Shown: positions 1 through 11,736, numbered from the stretch's first letter. The stretch: DNA of 64,000 nt from Xanthoparmelia taractica (GCA_033085395.1 JANQBS010000091.1:1-64000); one strand, 5' to 3'. The notes: generated by a model not told the origin, from the letters alone. Numbers and translations are program-made.

Positions 1-2319
1 ACTCGTTTAGCCCTCTATATCTAACTATTAATATTAAGATATTAATAATTTTGATACGTTTATTCGAGCGTATTTTAGTATATCTTTATTTAGAGTATTT
101 AATTAGACTTAACTTCTTAATTCAATTCTTTTAGTATTATATTCTCGTAATTTAAACGTAAAAGTATTATCTATTTATAAAGATATTCTACACTCGATTA
201 AATTTCGCTATAATAGATAATTAACTTCTTATAAGCCGCCTTTAAAGTCTCGCGAAGTTCAACTTTTCACGAAACTCGCTTACGTCTACGGGTCGGAAAG
301 GTGTGGTATCTGTTGAACATAGTCGTTTTCAACTTTTTTTCAACGTTTTTAAAAAATTATATCTTTTTAATCTATTTATAGAATTTTATAATTATATAAG
401 CGTTCGCTTAAGCTTTTACGTATTTTTAGAATATAAAAAAACATTACGTAATATATTTATTAAAAACCCAATAGGAGTATGGAATATTCTATATCTTTCG
501 ATATGATATTCGAAAAACTAGTCTCATATTATCAAATATACCATATCTTTCCGACCCGTAAAAATAACTCTTTATTTTTCTCTATCTTAATAGTATAATT
601 TCTTTATTTAAACGTAGATAAGATCTCTATTATATTATTAAAAAAGATATTTTTAAACTTTAGTAGTTTTCTTAAGAACTTTAAGTTACTAATACTCTTT
701 TATTCGTCTCGCGTTATCGTAGCGTATACGATTACGAATATATTTAACTCTCGCTCGATTTCCCGAATAAATTTAATCGATTCTTTAATCTAAAGGTTTT
801 TAATATTAATCTTAAATCGTTACTACGCCCCCGTAGAATTAAATAGAATCTATAATTAATATAACGCGAATATACTTAGTACGATATCGAGATCTTCTTA
901 ATCTACGGCGTAGAATAGTATATTACATTATCGTTCTTAAACTTAGCTATCGACTATTTAATAGTTTAGCTAATAAGCATTATAATAATATATATCTTAC
1001 TCGCTAAGCGCTTTCGTTTATAATAAGATAGCGATATATAATTAAAATTTAAAGATCTTATTAAATTACGAACTTTTATATAATTAAATTAATATACGTC
1101 TCGCAATCGAGTAGAGCAATAAATTACCTTTAATTACTCTATAGCTTAGTTTATCTCTTCGTAATAATAGAAGAAGTTATCTTTATTATTTGTTTTTCTT
1201 ACTTCGCTTTAGAGACGTTTATAAAGTCGATTTATTTTTTATCGATATCGTCGCGACGATAACGATTAATTTATTCTTATTAGAGTAATTCGATTTTATA
1301 TAATCTAATTTCTAATAATATTAATAAATAATAAATATTATAATATTATAATTAGCGATCTTAGTCTTACGTTTTTTATTCTCTTCTCGAATACGCGTAA
1401 ACTTAGCGCTATCTTTTAAAATCGTGTTAGACTTCGAAATTTAAGCTTTTAGAAACTTATCTTTATTAAATTTCTTAAACTACTTCGAATTAAAATCGTT
1501 ATTATTAAGACGCGCGCGCTTTAAAATTATTTTCTATATAATTGCTATAGTAAGAATTTATTCTCTTTATTTAAATATATTATTAATATTAAAAATCTTA
1601 TTCTTTAGCTTAGATCGTAGCTTAATTAAAAAAAAGTTTATTTAATACTTCTTCGTAAACGAGAGTAAATAGATTTTTAACTTCTTTAGATAGATCTTAA
1701 AAACTAAGATCTTTTAATCTTATCGCTACTTCGTCGCTTTTTACTTTTTATAAATAAATAAATAATAATTTATTAAATTTATAATTAAATTAAGTAAAAA
1801 TAATTTAAAAAACTTAAAAATAATCTTATTTAATCTATAGATCTAAAAGTATTTATATTACTACGTATTAAGATCGTCTTTTAAGAATTATATATAATAA
1901 ATAATCTTAACTTAATTAATAATAAAATATTCGAAATTTATAAGAAATTAAATTTCGACTTCGCGAAATTAACGTAAATATCTCTTTTTATTAATATTTT
2001 TATAAGAACGTATTTTTTTAAGACGAAGTATTTTCGCTTTAATTAAAATATTTATTAAAGATAAAATAATAAATAAAATCGCTATTACTTCGACGAGAAT
2101 TATAGAGAAGTTTAAATTACGTAACACGTTATTGCGTGTTCGTAACTTAGTTAACTCTCGTTTTAAGTTTTTAACTTTAGATAATAATTTTTTACTTAAG
2201 CGTTCTTAAGACGTTTCTTTAAGATCGCTTAATTCTTTAAGATAAATCTTTAAAAATTAATATTAGAGTTATATCGCTCTAAGATATATTTATTTTAATT
2301 CGATAAAGAATTCGATATC
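1..2319. repeat. A+T-rich, RIP-like block
   Basis: This stretch is overwhelmingly A and T with very frequent TA dinucleotides, short CG-containing islands and no open reading frame of coding quality on either strand. Such blocks in filamentous ascomycetes are usually old transposon copies mutated by repeat-induced point mutation (C to T, mainly in CA). That reading is an inference from composition; no transposon protein can still be read. A short, better preserved inverted-repeat element (289-558) sits inside it. Confidence 0.7.
289..558. mobile_element. 270-bp MITE with TA target duplication
   Basis: The left end reads CGGGTCGGAAAGG and the right end, reverse-complemented, CGGGTCGGAAAGA, so the terminal inverted repeats share their first 12 bases. 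The element is flanked by TA at 287-288 and at 559-560, the target duplication of Tc1/mariner elements. The interior is A+T-rich and encodes no transposase, so this is a non-autonomous element. The 67-codon open frame inside (303-506) is not considered a gene. The ends are better preserved than the surrounding block, which suggests insertion after most of the mutation had happened. Confidence 0.75.
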
Positions 2320-2880
2320 TATTAGATCTAGCGCTATATACGCATTAGCGTCGACTACTTATAAGTCTAGGGTTCATTGCGAGGTCATGGCGAGGTCCAT
2401 GACCTAAGGCCTTGACGGGGCCTTGGCGATTATATGTTCTCTTCGCATGCCCCAGGGTTTTCGTATTCCTTAGAAATTAGTTCTACTAGGACTTAGTACC
2501 TAATAAAGGAATCACCATCGTACCGACTATACGTCTCTTATATTAGTTAGGGCCGCTTACTAAGCGCCAGCGGACTAACCTCTTACAATATCGTAGCGAC
2601 GATAAGTCTCTTTCTTTGAAAGATAGAGAGATTAAAACTATAAGAAATTAATTCGCTGGCGCTTAACAAGCGGCCTAATTAATATAAGAGACGTATAGTC
2701 GATACGATAATAATTCCTTTATTAGGTACTAAGTCCTAGTAGAACTAATCTCTAAAAAATACGAAAATCTTAGGGCATGCGAAGAAGACATATGACCGCC
2801 AAGGCCCCGCCATGACCCCGCAATGAACCCTAGACCCATGAGTAGTCGGCGCCAAGGCGCATGCAGCGCTAGGCCTGAGA
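2320..2880. repeat. Foldback: long imperfect inverted repeat
   Basis: Left arm 2320-2572 and right arm 2654-2880 are reverse complements over more than 220 bp, separated by an 81-bp spacer. The left arm carries about 26 extra bases near 2390-2415. Most differences between the arms are transitions in which the left arm has T or A where the right arm has C or G, as expected if the left arm was mutated by RIP and the right arm less so. Landmarks are TCTAGGGTTCATTGCG near 2366 and its complement near 2818, and AAGCGCCAGCG near 2562 with its complement at 2654. Confidence 0.8.
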
Positions 2881-3533
2881 GTATATCGCGCTTCATGCAC
2901 GATATGCCCCTATTAGGCCCTATAAGCCAACTTCTCCCTCACAACTATCCCCCTCTCTAAGGCCACGTCCTCAAGGCCACGTCCTCGTGGCCACGGGAGG
3001 TTCTAGGCTATAAAAGAACTGATTCGAGGGGGAACGACCTCTGATCAGCGGACCCGTATCGGGACCGACTAACTGACGCAATGCGCCATCGCATTTAGAG
3101 GTCTCTATGAGATATAGGCGGTTGCACGTCTCTATGGTGAAGATATGCGGGGTCAGTGCCCCTGAAATTAGCGCAATGCGCTATTATCGTATTATGTGCG
3201 AGATCGCCTCAGAGGTCCCCTATCGGGACATATGCGGGGTACGTCTTTTGAGATACGCGGAATATCGGAGCGGAATTGTTCCGACCCAGAAGGGTACCCG
3301 AAAATCAAGTTTCTGGAAAAGAGCCCTCGAAAGTCCTTGAACTCTCGCAATCAAAATCAGCGGACTATCCCCGCAGTGGAGCCTTCGAGGGTTAGCTAGG
3401 CCCTCGAAAATCAGCGCGATATAATTGTCAAGGCGGCTATCACTGGGCCATAAGGCCAAAAGCTTCGGGGGTATATCGCGCTTCATGCACGATATGCCCC
3501 TATTAGGCCCTATAAGCCAACTTCTCCCTCACA
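2881..3533. repeat. LTR-like segment bounded by 63-bp direct repeats
   Basis: A 63-bp sequence starting GTATATCGCGCTTCATGC occurs identically at 2881-2943 and at 3471-3533. Read on the minus strand each copy begins TGTGAGGGAGAAG, so these could be the 5' edges of LTRs in minus orientation, but no matching 3' ends or polymerase frames are visible. Base composition between the copies is balanced, in contrast to the A+T-rich DNA on both sides. A TATAAAAG box lies near 3009. Three small overlapping frames here (3107-3486) look like chance. Confidence 0.6.
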
Positions 3534-3890
3534 TTATTTAATAATTATAATATTAAATAAACTAATATAATAACTTTAATTAGATATATTTATTAGTATT
3601 ATTATATAAAAATATTAAATTAATTAAAACTATAGATCTTAAGTAATTAAGAGTTTAAATAAGTATAATTTTTATAACGCGAATTTTCGCGTTTTTCCCA
3701 CGTTTTTTTGTGAAAAATTAAGAAGATTTAAACTTATCTTTTTTATTATCTTATATTATATTATCTATAAGAGATAATTATTTAAAAAAAAAAAGATATT
3801 AAAAGATATTAAATAATAATTATATTAAATTTAAGACTTTTATAATTTATAATTATTAAATAATTATCTAATTTAATAGATATAATTTTA
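3534..3890. repeat. A+T-rich, RIP-like block (right part)
   Basis: Extreme A+T content resumes immediately after the second 63-bp repeat and stops abruptly near 3890, where ordinary composition begins. No coding frame is visible. It is probably the continuation of the block at 1-2319, split by the balanced island at 2320-3533. Confidence 0.65.
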
Positions 3891-4054
3891 GTAAGAGCGA
3901 GGCAAAATTTTGGGGGTGCGGATAGACTTTCCGGAAACTCTGTTGTACCCAAGAGTCTTTGGGAACTCTTTCATCAATCGTAACATCGTCCAGCGTCATC
4001 TGTATTAGACATCGTTGCACAGCTCTATCCAAGATTTCCCCTCCATATCTCGGC

Positions 4055-5312
4055 CTAACATTCCCTTTCTCCACGGCTTTCGCTACGTTCGCCCATTTTC
4101 AAGAACTCCTTCCCTACTCCACTCCTAAATCCCGAGCGCCGCTCATCCGGCGTTAGTACTGGATACTGGGAAGAATCAGCACTTTCGGAACGGGGCATCC
4201 GGCTTGGCCCTCGGTGGTTGCGTGCATTCTTCCAGCGGAACAGCGCTGGAAAGGTGGGTAGGCAGGCGCCGAGGATTCCAAGGCAAACCTCAACGACCGC
4301 CCAAACGCATGGACTGACATCTGACCCTGGTAGCGTGTCAGCGTTGTCCCACCATACGTGTTCGACATGGCGAAGGCAAGGCCTTACAAGGCGCGTCTTC
4401 GAGGGAGATGTTGGCCATTTGAGGGATTCGGTATAGACTAACGCCACAAGTCCTTCACCCCTGTGATCAACATTATTCTTACCAAGACACAGATCTGATA
4501 GCTTACAGGCTTCCAAGCGAGAAAACGCCAATCAGCTGAACCTTTCTGGGTTTATCGATTTGAAGCCGCCATAAAAACGGCATGGGTAGGCATAAGGCAA
4601 TGAGATCTTTTACATTCTAATGTTAGCTGTTCTTTCATCATTTCCTAGCCTCCCTTACCGGTCAGTGCGTTCAACGAGCCGAAGATAATAAAAGCGGTGT
4701 TCAAATGTATACATTGCCCTACCACAGTCGGGTTCCACGACGCATTGATCGGGATACACTGGAAGACCACCAAAAGATTCATAGTCAGACCACAGCAAAT
4801 AACAAAGCCGCCAACAGCACAAAGGGCAACCTTGAACCGGGCGTTTGGGAAAATTCGACGATACAGTAGCAAGATAGACAGCTTCACTGCAGTTATGGCT
4901 GCATTATATTGCGCCTCAGTTGCAATTACCCACTCACATCAAGCGTTAACGAGCGTTCGGCCGTGTATCATATCACCACTTACTTTGGCGAACGTCTCGG
5001 GGTTCTTGAGAAGGACTGCATGCCGTCCCCCTCCATTTCGGACACACATTAGCCCCCCAGTGATCTCCAAGGCTACGAGTATCTATTGCACGGGTCAACA
5101 ACCTCTTTTCGGCCCAAGAGCACTGACAGCGGGTGCGGGTGTTTAGAGATTCTCACAAGTGCGAGTATTATCATATAATCATCTGCGAGGAATTGAGATC
5201 TGCAGATTCGTCTCGAGGTAAACCTCAGAACCACTGCGATAACCGCAATAACAATACAAATGCCGTGGGAGACGATAATATCGTTCGATCGATCCTCGTG
5301 AATATGCGCGAG
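4055..5312 (-). CDS. Fungal rhodopsin-domain membrane protein, possibly decaying
   Basis: Frames spliced on the minus strand give a protein of the fungal rhodopsin-like (SAT4) family, a multi-pass membrane family of unclear biochemical role. Exon a (5157 to about 5312) ends in the DDYMIILAL motif. Exon b (4984-5082) gives a GGGRH motif followed by a loop. Exon c (4659-4914) gives KLSILLLYRRIF and the next helices. After an intron ending near 4609 the frame gives DLIALCLPMPFLWRLQ. The end of the protein holds DNA...CVWAVVEVCLGILGACLP, which matches the last helices of the family. The introns have good GTAAGT/GTGAGA-type donors. The true start was not found, and around 4500-4540 the frame meets a TAA unless a further short intron (donor GTAAGC) is removed. 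It may therefore be a live gene with about five introns or an early pseudogene. Expression data would decide. Confidence 0.6.
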
Positions 5313-8300
5313 CTACGCAGTCAGTATTCCTCTCTTGGAACAGAAGTCCTGGTTCCAACTTAGAAAGAGTACCTGGTATTCAATGTCCTGTGCATTTGGT
5401 GGAGCCATCGGGATGAGCACAAAGCTGACGGGGTGAAGATTGTGCTTTCGATAAACAAAGCCTAAGTATGATAGTCACCTGAACCTAACGTGCACGACGA
5501 GGGCGTGTTTTTGATGTTGTTTGATGATTCCCAGGCCACGAGATGCGACTTAAGATGGGGATAGTCGATCAGTTGGGCTTTGACTAGAAGGTGCCGTCCC
5601 AGTGTTATATCTCGCGGAATGGTCACAATCATATCTCAGTGCATGCGGCTAGTCCTTAGTTATCGATATTACGCTTAGAGGTACGCAGCAGCCGGCTTGA
5701 ATTGACACAACTGGTACCGTCAAGTCTCATTCTCTGCGAATTGATTGACGCACTATGGTAAGGAGTGTGCAACGATGCAGGTCCCTTGTCCAAGAAACCT
5801 TTCTGATTCTTCCATAGCCTTTTAATTCGCCCCCAAGCCTGCAGCTAGATCGACATTCTTCAACGAAAAACTCATATCTGATCTTGATGAACCAGAGTAC
5901 ACAATGATAAATTTAAATGAGTGGTGCGATTAATTGCAACCTGCAGATTCGAATGATGGAATCGGGCAGAAGGTTTGGAGGTCGAAACGTGCATGAGGTT
6001 AGTCGTTGTCGAGTGAGGCACAGCGCATGTCTTTATCGGTAGACTTCGGCTTCAGCTGCTGCATGACATATTGAGGCTTGACGGCGACCGTTATTCCCCA
6101 CAGCTGGCAACAGCTAGTCATTTTTCAGACCTCATGCCCCTTGCGCTGACAGTTGAGCCCAAAGAACCGTTCCGGGACCCTTTAGTGAATGATTGGCTCA
6201 GAAAGAAAGAGTCTCAGGTCGATCTTCTCAATTAGGACAAACGACTTACCGATTTGATGAGCGCATGTACTAGCTGCAGTTGTGCATTCAAGCGCGCACT
6301 TACCAGCGGTCAGTAGGGAAACCCTTTGATACCTCGACACAGAATCTTCCAACGATCTGCTGTATACGAGACTAGAAGTATATCAAAGTCTTTTTCAATC
6401 GGGGCCAGCAGAATATTAGGAGTTTTATCCTCGCATGGTTCTAGGCTCGGCGAATGCTCGACAATATCTCGTACGATTGTCGAGATGCTGCAGGTACCCT
6501 CCGAAATTCTTCGCTAATCTGACAGATTGGGCCACCAGGCCACACAATGACTCCTCTCACGGTAGGTGGCGTTGTGGATGACGACACAATGAAGCCAAAG
6601 CACGCTGTCCATACATGCATCAACTTGTTCAATGCGAGTACCAAGTATGAAAGCTGGGGTAGCACTTCCAGGTTTCATCTTGGTACCAGGCACAGGGAGT
6701 GCTGGTTCCTTGCCAGAGTACTTTTGACCTGCCTCTTAACGCAGAAAGGGTATTGTCTCTGGAAAGCACTTGGAGTCTCTATCCAGGAGCGGATCATGCC
6801 CAGCGGATTTTGATCTTGAGAGTTCGCGATGACGATAGGCGTTCAAGAATGATTGATAGGCACAGATCAATTTGACAATCTCCTCAAGGTGGCCAACCAT
6901 ATTCTCTCAGTCATGAGCAGGCACGTGTGGTGTGATGAATACATACATGTTAACGGGGTCAATCGGAACGTCGCTAGGCGATCGTAAGATTTGCAGATGT
7001 AATTGCGTCTCCAATAAAGGTCAACTGAGGCTCAGGGATGGATGAAGCTGACCAGAAGAGGTTTTATTCCCTCGACCACGTGTCACTGTCTGGCAATCCG
7101 CGCCCAATGTGACCCCTATCTTAATGGCCTTTGCCTCTCAATCTTGGGCCCATCTCAAAACCAACATCTCATCTGGAGCCATTCGCCAATCGCCACCCAA
7201 AAGGCAAACAAGATGCATGAGCGACGATCGCATTCGGGGGGGACTAGACCAGGCCATTCGCCCAAACTAAGCAGCGTTTTTGTGTCATCGACGCCCAAGG
7301 TGGCCTTTGCGTAAGGTATCTACAAGTATACCAAAGTACCTTTGCGGTTTTTGTTGCTGGCCAAGGGCCACCACCATTTGTTAGTCTGGGCCCGATGCGG
7401 CCGCCGGCAGAATTTAGCGAACTTCCAGGCCCAAAGCGTCCCACGCCAATGGAGCTTACGCTTCAGATCATTTTTTTCGGGGGGTGAGTATCGACTCCTA
7501 AGGCCAATGTTGAAAGCTCCCAACCCGTATTCTACGAATCTAGTGGGGTGTTCTATATCAACGTTCGCCTCAGCTTGAATGTGGCGTACCCGGTACTGTA
7601 CGACGACGAACGTTTTCCCACGTCCCTTTCTCGGAGGACCCGAGAAAGGGGGTTCCTTCCCAGCTGACGTCACCAACGCTCCCAATATCTGCAGCTCCGA
7701 TGGCCGGCGTTGTGCGATGCATGCATGCCAAGGAAGCGAGATCAAAGTCCTTTGGGACCGGGACCCTTTGATGCACGAGCAGCTGGGTACTTTTCTTCTG
7801 GTCACTGGATCTGCGTTCGATATTTGCGGGGAGCATTTATTATTGTCTGATTGCGATATACTACGGACGGATTATTCCCTGGAAAAGGGAGCAGCGGTCG
7901 GCTAAAGATGACCAGATCGCTTCCCTGGAGGAAGGGAGACGGTCTCCTCAGCTGCATGATTGACCTGAGAGACAACGTGGCAAGCGAATAGACAGCGACA
8001 TACGTCCATTTGACACCAAAGGCATAGATGGGCAGGGAACCATAACCCTAGTGATGGTTGTTTCCACATCAATCGTGGATGCGAAAAGCCTCCAAATACC
8101 TATCTCACTTGGAGGTTCTATATACATATATATAATACTCCGGACTTGAGATTGGCAAACTCTACCGTTCTGGTTCGGCAAAACGTAAGGTGAGCATCGA
8201 GGGAACAGAGCAGGGGAAAGCCCACGATGGGCGCCATCGGTATCAGCGGGGGCTGCCACTCCTTTGTTTGTCGAACGATGCAATCCCAGGCCGTGCTGCC

Positions 8301-8828
8301 TCTACCCTTTTATACGATGAACAGCTACCATATTGACTAATTTAATCCACCGCAAACAGAACCACATCACTGTAGCTGGTCTCTAGCAGTCTATAATGTC
8401 GTGTAGCCTCTCTTTTCGGAGCCACCAAACATCTAAACTCTTCGAGCAAGGTGACGGACACTCTGTCAACCGTTTCCTTACTACGCTATGTCCTTCCGTA
8501 GATTAGTATTACAGAAGTTTGATGAACATGGAGAGCTTTTGGGGTGTCAAGAATGAATGGGTGCAGGTCTTATTAGGTCCGTTCAGCTATTTCATATTTC
8601 CTCGGCGTCACAGTGTCTCCGAGGGTTTAATGTCCTGATCTTCACGCTCGAATGGTGATGCTAAAGGCTCTAAGATGTAAACCAGAAAGCTCGTCAATGC
8701 GGGTAGATTGGCCAACTGATATCTGGATGGCTGCTTATCTAACGATCGAGTCTTCATCTCCTACTACCCTGAGATATTCTTCGGTGCTACCGTGTCGTTC
8801 GTTCAATTTACGTGCCATCACACATGAT
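5313..8828. other. No assignable gene; scattered coding relics
   Basis: Composition is ordinary but no frame can be assigned to a family. On the minus strand about 6310-6505 reads as a plausible protein piece (centred on LLAPIEKDFDILLVSYTADR) that ends in an in-frame TGA shortly before a GTAAGT donor, so it may be an exon of a decayed gene that I do not recognise. The frames at 7320-7905 on both strands overlap each other and have no recognisable motif. I see no RNA gene. Confidence 0.4.
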
Positions 8829-10521
8829 CTAGAGCTTCTCGTGTGGATATTCGTCCACTGGATACCTGGTCACATCTCCGCCTTTGCCACCGCCGCTTGG
8901 GGCCTCAAAGGGAAAGAGAAACCTCTCCTCACCCGGGTCCATATACCCACTGTAGAATGCCAACTGTGGGTCCTGGTTGCTCCTTTTTGTCCCTTGGTCT
9001 CCGGGGATTGGCTTCAATTCGTTACGGCTAGGGCCTTTGTAATCTAGGCTAAGCCGGCGGTCGGCGAGCTGGGCTCGTATGTAGCTCTTGGCCTCAGTAT
9101 AGAGCAATGAGTAAGTGGGCACGCCTCGCTTGCGGCGGATATTTTCCTTGATGACAACCGTTAAGCCAACCGTCCACGGATCCATACCGTTGAGCGCCTT
9201 CACGGTGAACTGTGTCTTGTGGCAGCCGGTAAGCAGGATTCCAGGCGTCGCGGTGCGCGTATCAAGCATGCCGCCGCCAATGCACGATGGGGTTAGGATG
9301 GTGAGGTTGACAAACGTCGCGAGGTCCTACAAATCCCGAACGATGAGCTACGAGCAAAGCTAGGATATGGCAACATTTACCTTTTGTATGGCGTTTCCCA
9401 GCCAGTCGTCACTGAGGACCTACTTGCGGGTGCCATAGACGTTCTCCGCAAGAATCCAGCCCTCGCCTTCGCCGTCCTCGTCGGGATACGTCGTTCCGTG
9501 CACGTCAAGGTACAGGAAGCGAACGTCGCCGGATACGGCGCTCCGGCAGAGCTGCGTGAACTTGGACTTGAATTTCGTCGCAGTCCGCGGGTCTTGGCCC
9601 AATGTGCACTGCTTTGGCCCGGTGGGCGGATCGACGTCAAAGTACGAGAGCTCGACGTCAGCGCTAGCGAACCCGAGATGCTTGACGAGCATTTCCTGCA
9701 CCTCGAAGATACCGTTATCGGTGCCAGTCCCGAAGCGCATGATCAACGCCTGTGGGGGATTGTCAGTGGGAATGAGGCATTCTCAATAAGCATCCTCACC
9801 TTCTTCTTGCGGAGGTCTCTGAAATCCGTCTGCTTCAGGTCGTACGGCGCGCTCGAGTCACGTTGGCCGGTCGGGTGGTCATACGGAGCACGAGATTGTT
9901 ACTGGCTTTGCTCAGTGTGAAATCGTACCTACCGTAATTATCGGAATCCTTGAACATCGCGCTCACGCTGCCATTTGTTTCGGAACGAACGGCCGTCATT
10001 GTGCCATTGACGATGCGGTTGGTTTTGCGCTTGCCTGCGCCGTCTATGGTCCACTGGTAGATGAGGACCACAGGCTCGCCGTCAGCCACGTCGCCAGGAA
10101 TGACGAGCGTCACCATTTCGTTCTGGCTGTATTGGAACCAGTTGAGCTTGCCAGTGAAGACCGAGGTCGACGGGACGCGCACGGAATCACCCCGCTGTAG
10201 CAACAGCGAGACGGACGCCGTGGCGCCCTGCGGGTTGGACATCGTAAGGGATAAGGAACTGAAGTCAGTCGAGACAGTGCCCTCTAAGGTGTAGTAGTTG
10301 TCCAATTGGAAGCGCACGCGGTACTCGCTGTTCGTCTTGGTCACGCTATCGATCAAGGCCTCCTGCGTGTAGTTGAGTTGCGTGTCGCCGGCATTGGTAA
10401 CCGTCCATTGCCAGTATGCGCAGACGGGGTCTTTGAGAGCGAAGCCGGCGGGGAAAACAATCGTGATGCACTCGTTCGTTGCATATTCGAGCCAGTCGAG
10501 CTTTCCGACGTAAATGTACAT
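8829..10521 (-). pseudogene. Caspase-like (C14) protease with two N-terminal repeat domains, broken
   Basis: The N-terminal frame (from Met at 10521 to 9835) contains two copies of a roughly 110-residue domain starting YVGKLDWLEYATNE and FTGKLNWFQYSQNE. The next piece is in another frame: about 9800-9885 gives DLKQTDFRDLRKKK. After an intron (9750-9799) it continues as a caspase fold, exon 9381-9749, with the catalytic His in LDVHGTTYPDEDG (codon 9498-9500). After a second intron (9327-9380), exon 8829-9326 has the expected Cys in LTPSCIGGG (codon 9282-9284) and a LLTGCHKTQ motif. Two lesions break it: a frameshift around 9850-9890 between the repeat part and the protease, and an in-frame TAG at 9420-9422 just before VLSDDWLG, consistent with CAG to TAG. 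Fungal caspase-like proteins act in proteolysis and stress or cell-death signalling; this copy is probably dead. Confidence 0.7.
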
Positions 10522-10914
10522 CGTTCGCGGGGTAGAGAGAACGTTGTTGGGAGGCCTAGAAAGGAGCTGGCAAGGAGACTGGGGAGACAAGTGAATGTAG
10601 GGAAGATATGTCGAACGCAGGGCAATCTCTCGCAGAGTAAGTATTCGCAGGCTAGATAATCAGGACTTAACTATTCGCAAAGTCGTCCAGGTGGCTACGT
10701 AAAGTGCTTTGACCAGACGACCAACACAACGCCCCCGCAGGCAGGCTTGGTGCCGCGCATCTTGACTAGCACAATGCCGTCTGATTGACGAGTCACCACT
10801 CAGATGCTGATGATCGATGCAACATGAGCTGTTTGGAGATGTTGTACTGACGCAAAGGTCTGCCCGAAAGCGCTGGCAAGCATCAGTCGGAATTCCCCTT
10901 ATTCACGATCACAG

Positions 10915-11736
10915 CCAATGCTCCCGATGGTTCAAACCGTCGGTCCAGCAGACCTGAACCAGTTCAAATTGAAGCTATATACACGGTTGGTAGTTGGTTC
11001 AGATGTCAAACCGTCCAACCAACAGTTGGACTGGTTCAACTAATAGTCCACCACTATTCTATATCAATTTCGAGTTCGTCAGCAACTCCCTCCCCCATAA
11101 TAGCAACAATCGCATGTAGATCTTCCTTCGTGAAGATATCCAATCGAAACCATGATTTCAGACACATCAATAGCTCAATGATCTCACTCTTGAGGCTATC
11201 TCTTGAGTCCGAGATCGTGTGTTTAGCCCCTGAAAATACGCGTTCCGCCTTCGAAGACATAGCTGGTATGGAGTAGATATTAATAGTTATCTTTTGGGAC
11301 GCTTGATTGGCTGAGACCACGGGTCTTCGAGTAGTGATGTTACGCGTGTGCTTGGCGGGCCTGATGGAGGCCACGGACCCAGCGGCGATGCTGAATGGGT
11401 TTCTAGAGGTGAGAGGAGGATCTGAAAGATCAGAGTCATCGTTACTGTGAGCCATATTGATGTGGTTGTTGAAGAATAATTTGAATATTGAGGTGTTGGA
11501 TTTGTGGAAGGCGATCATTTCTCTGATCGCTACTAGAAATACGCCTGCGTGATCAAACATTCGCAACAACAAATTCTATATACCTGGACCAGTCGACTAT
11601 CAGTCCAACTGTCAGTCCACCAAATCTAAACCAGTCGACCAACTACCTAGCCAAAGTATAAACTGGTTCAAACTATTAGTACCCGAACCAGTCCAGACTG
11701 TTAGTTGGTAGTTGGTTGGTCGACCATCGGGAGCAT
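10915..11736. mobile_element. Non-autonomous hAT-type transposon, 822 bp
   Basis: The element is bounded by identical 8-bp direct repeats GATCACAG at 10907-10914 and 11737-11744, the target duplication size of hAT elements. The ends form an inverted repeat containing ATGCTCCCGATGG (left at 10918, right ending at 11736). Two bases appear missing at the right tip. Just inside both ends are many short repeats related to AACCAGTC/GACTGGTT, typical of hAT subterminal binding sites. Only the C-terminal end of a transposase is encoded inside, so it is internally deleted. Confidence 0.85.
11054..11572 (-). pseudogene. hAT transposase C-terminal remnant
   Basis: This 172-codon frame ends with the hAT family C-terminal dimerisation region: IPAMSSKAERVFSGAKH followed by a leucine-rich stretch LKSEIIELLMCLKSW and an acidic tail. 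The upstream catalytic core (the RNase H-like DDE residues and the BED finger) is absent, so the product cannot transpose by itself. The first roughly 80 residues (rich in Asp and Ser) do not look like transposase and may be read-through of non-coding DNA. It lies wholly inside the 822-bp element described for 10915-11736, where the terminal and subterminal repeats remain recognisable and could still be used in trans by a full-length relative. Confidence 0.8.

Noticed and set aside
303..506. 67-codon open frame inside the MITE
   Set aside because: Phe/Tyr/Ile-rich product explained by A+T-rich DNA; the element is non-coding.
1..2319. Mitochondrial DNA insertion as source of the A+T-rich block
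   Set aside because: No mitochondrial coding frames or rRNA motifs are visible; TA enrichment and adjacency to transposon remnants fit RIP better.
3107..3486. Three overlapping frames on both strands in the LTR-like island
   Set aside because: They overlap each other in opposite frames and have no motif or domain.
4055..5312. Reading the minus-strand 158-codon frame (4055-4531) as an independent gene
   Set aside because: Its C-terminal half is the end of the rhodopsin-like protein whose earlier exons lie just upstream, so it is one exon of that gene.
7320..7905. 161-codon minus-strand frame and 108-codon plus-strand frame
   Set aside because: They overlap on opposite strands, have no family motif, and lie in a region of scattered decay; at most a relic.
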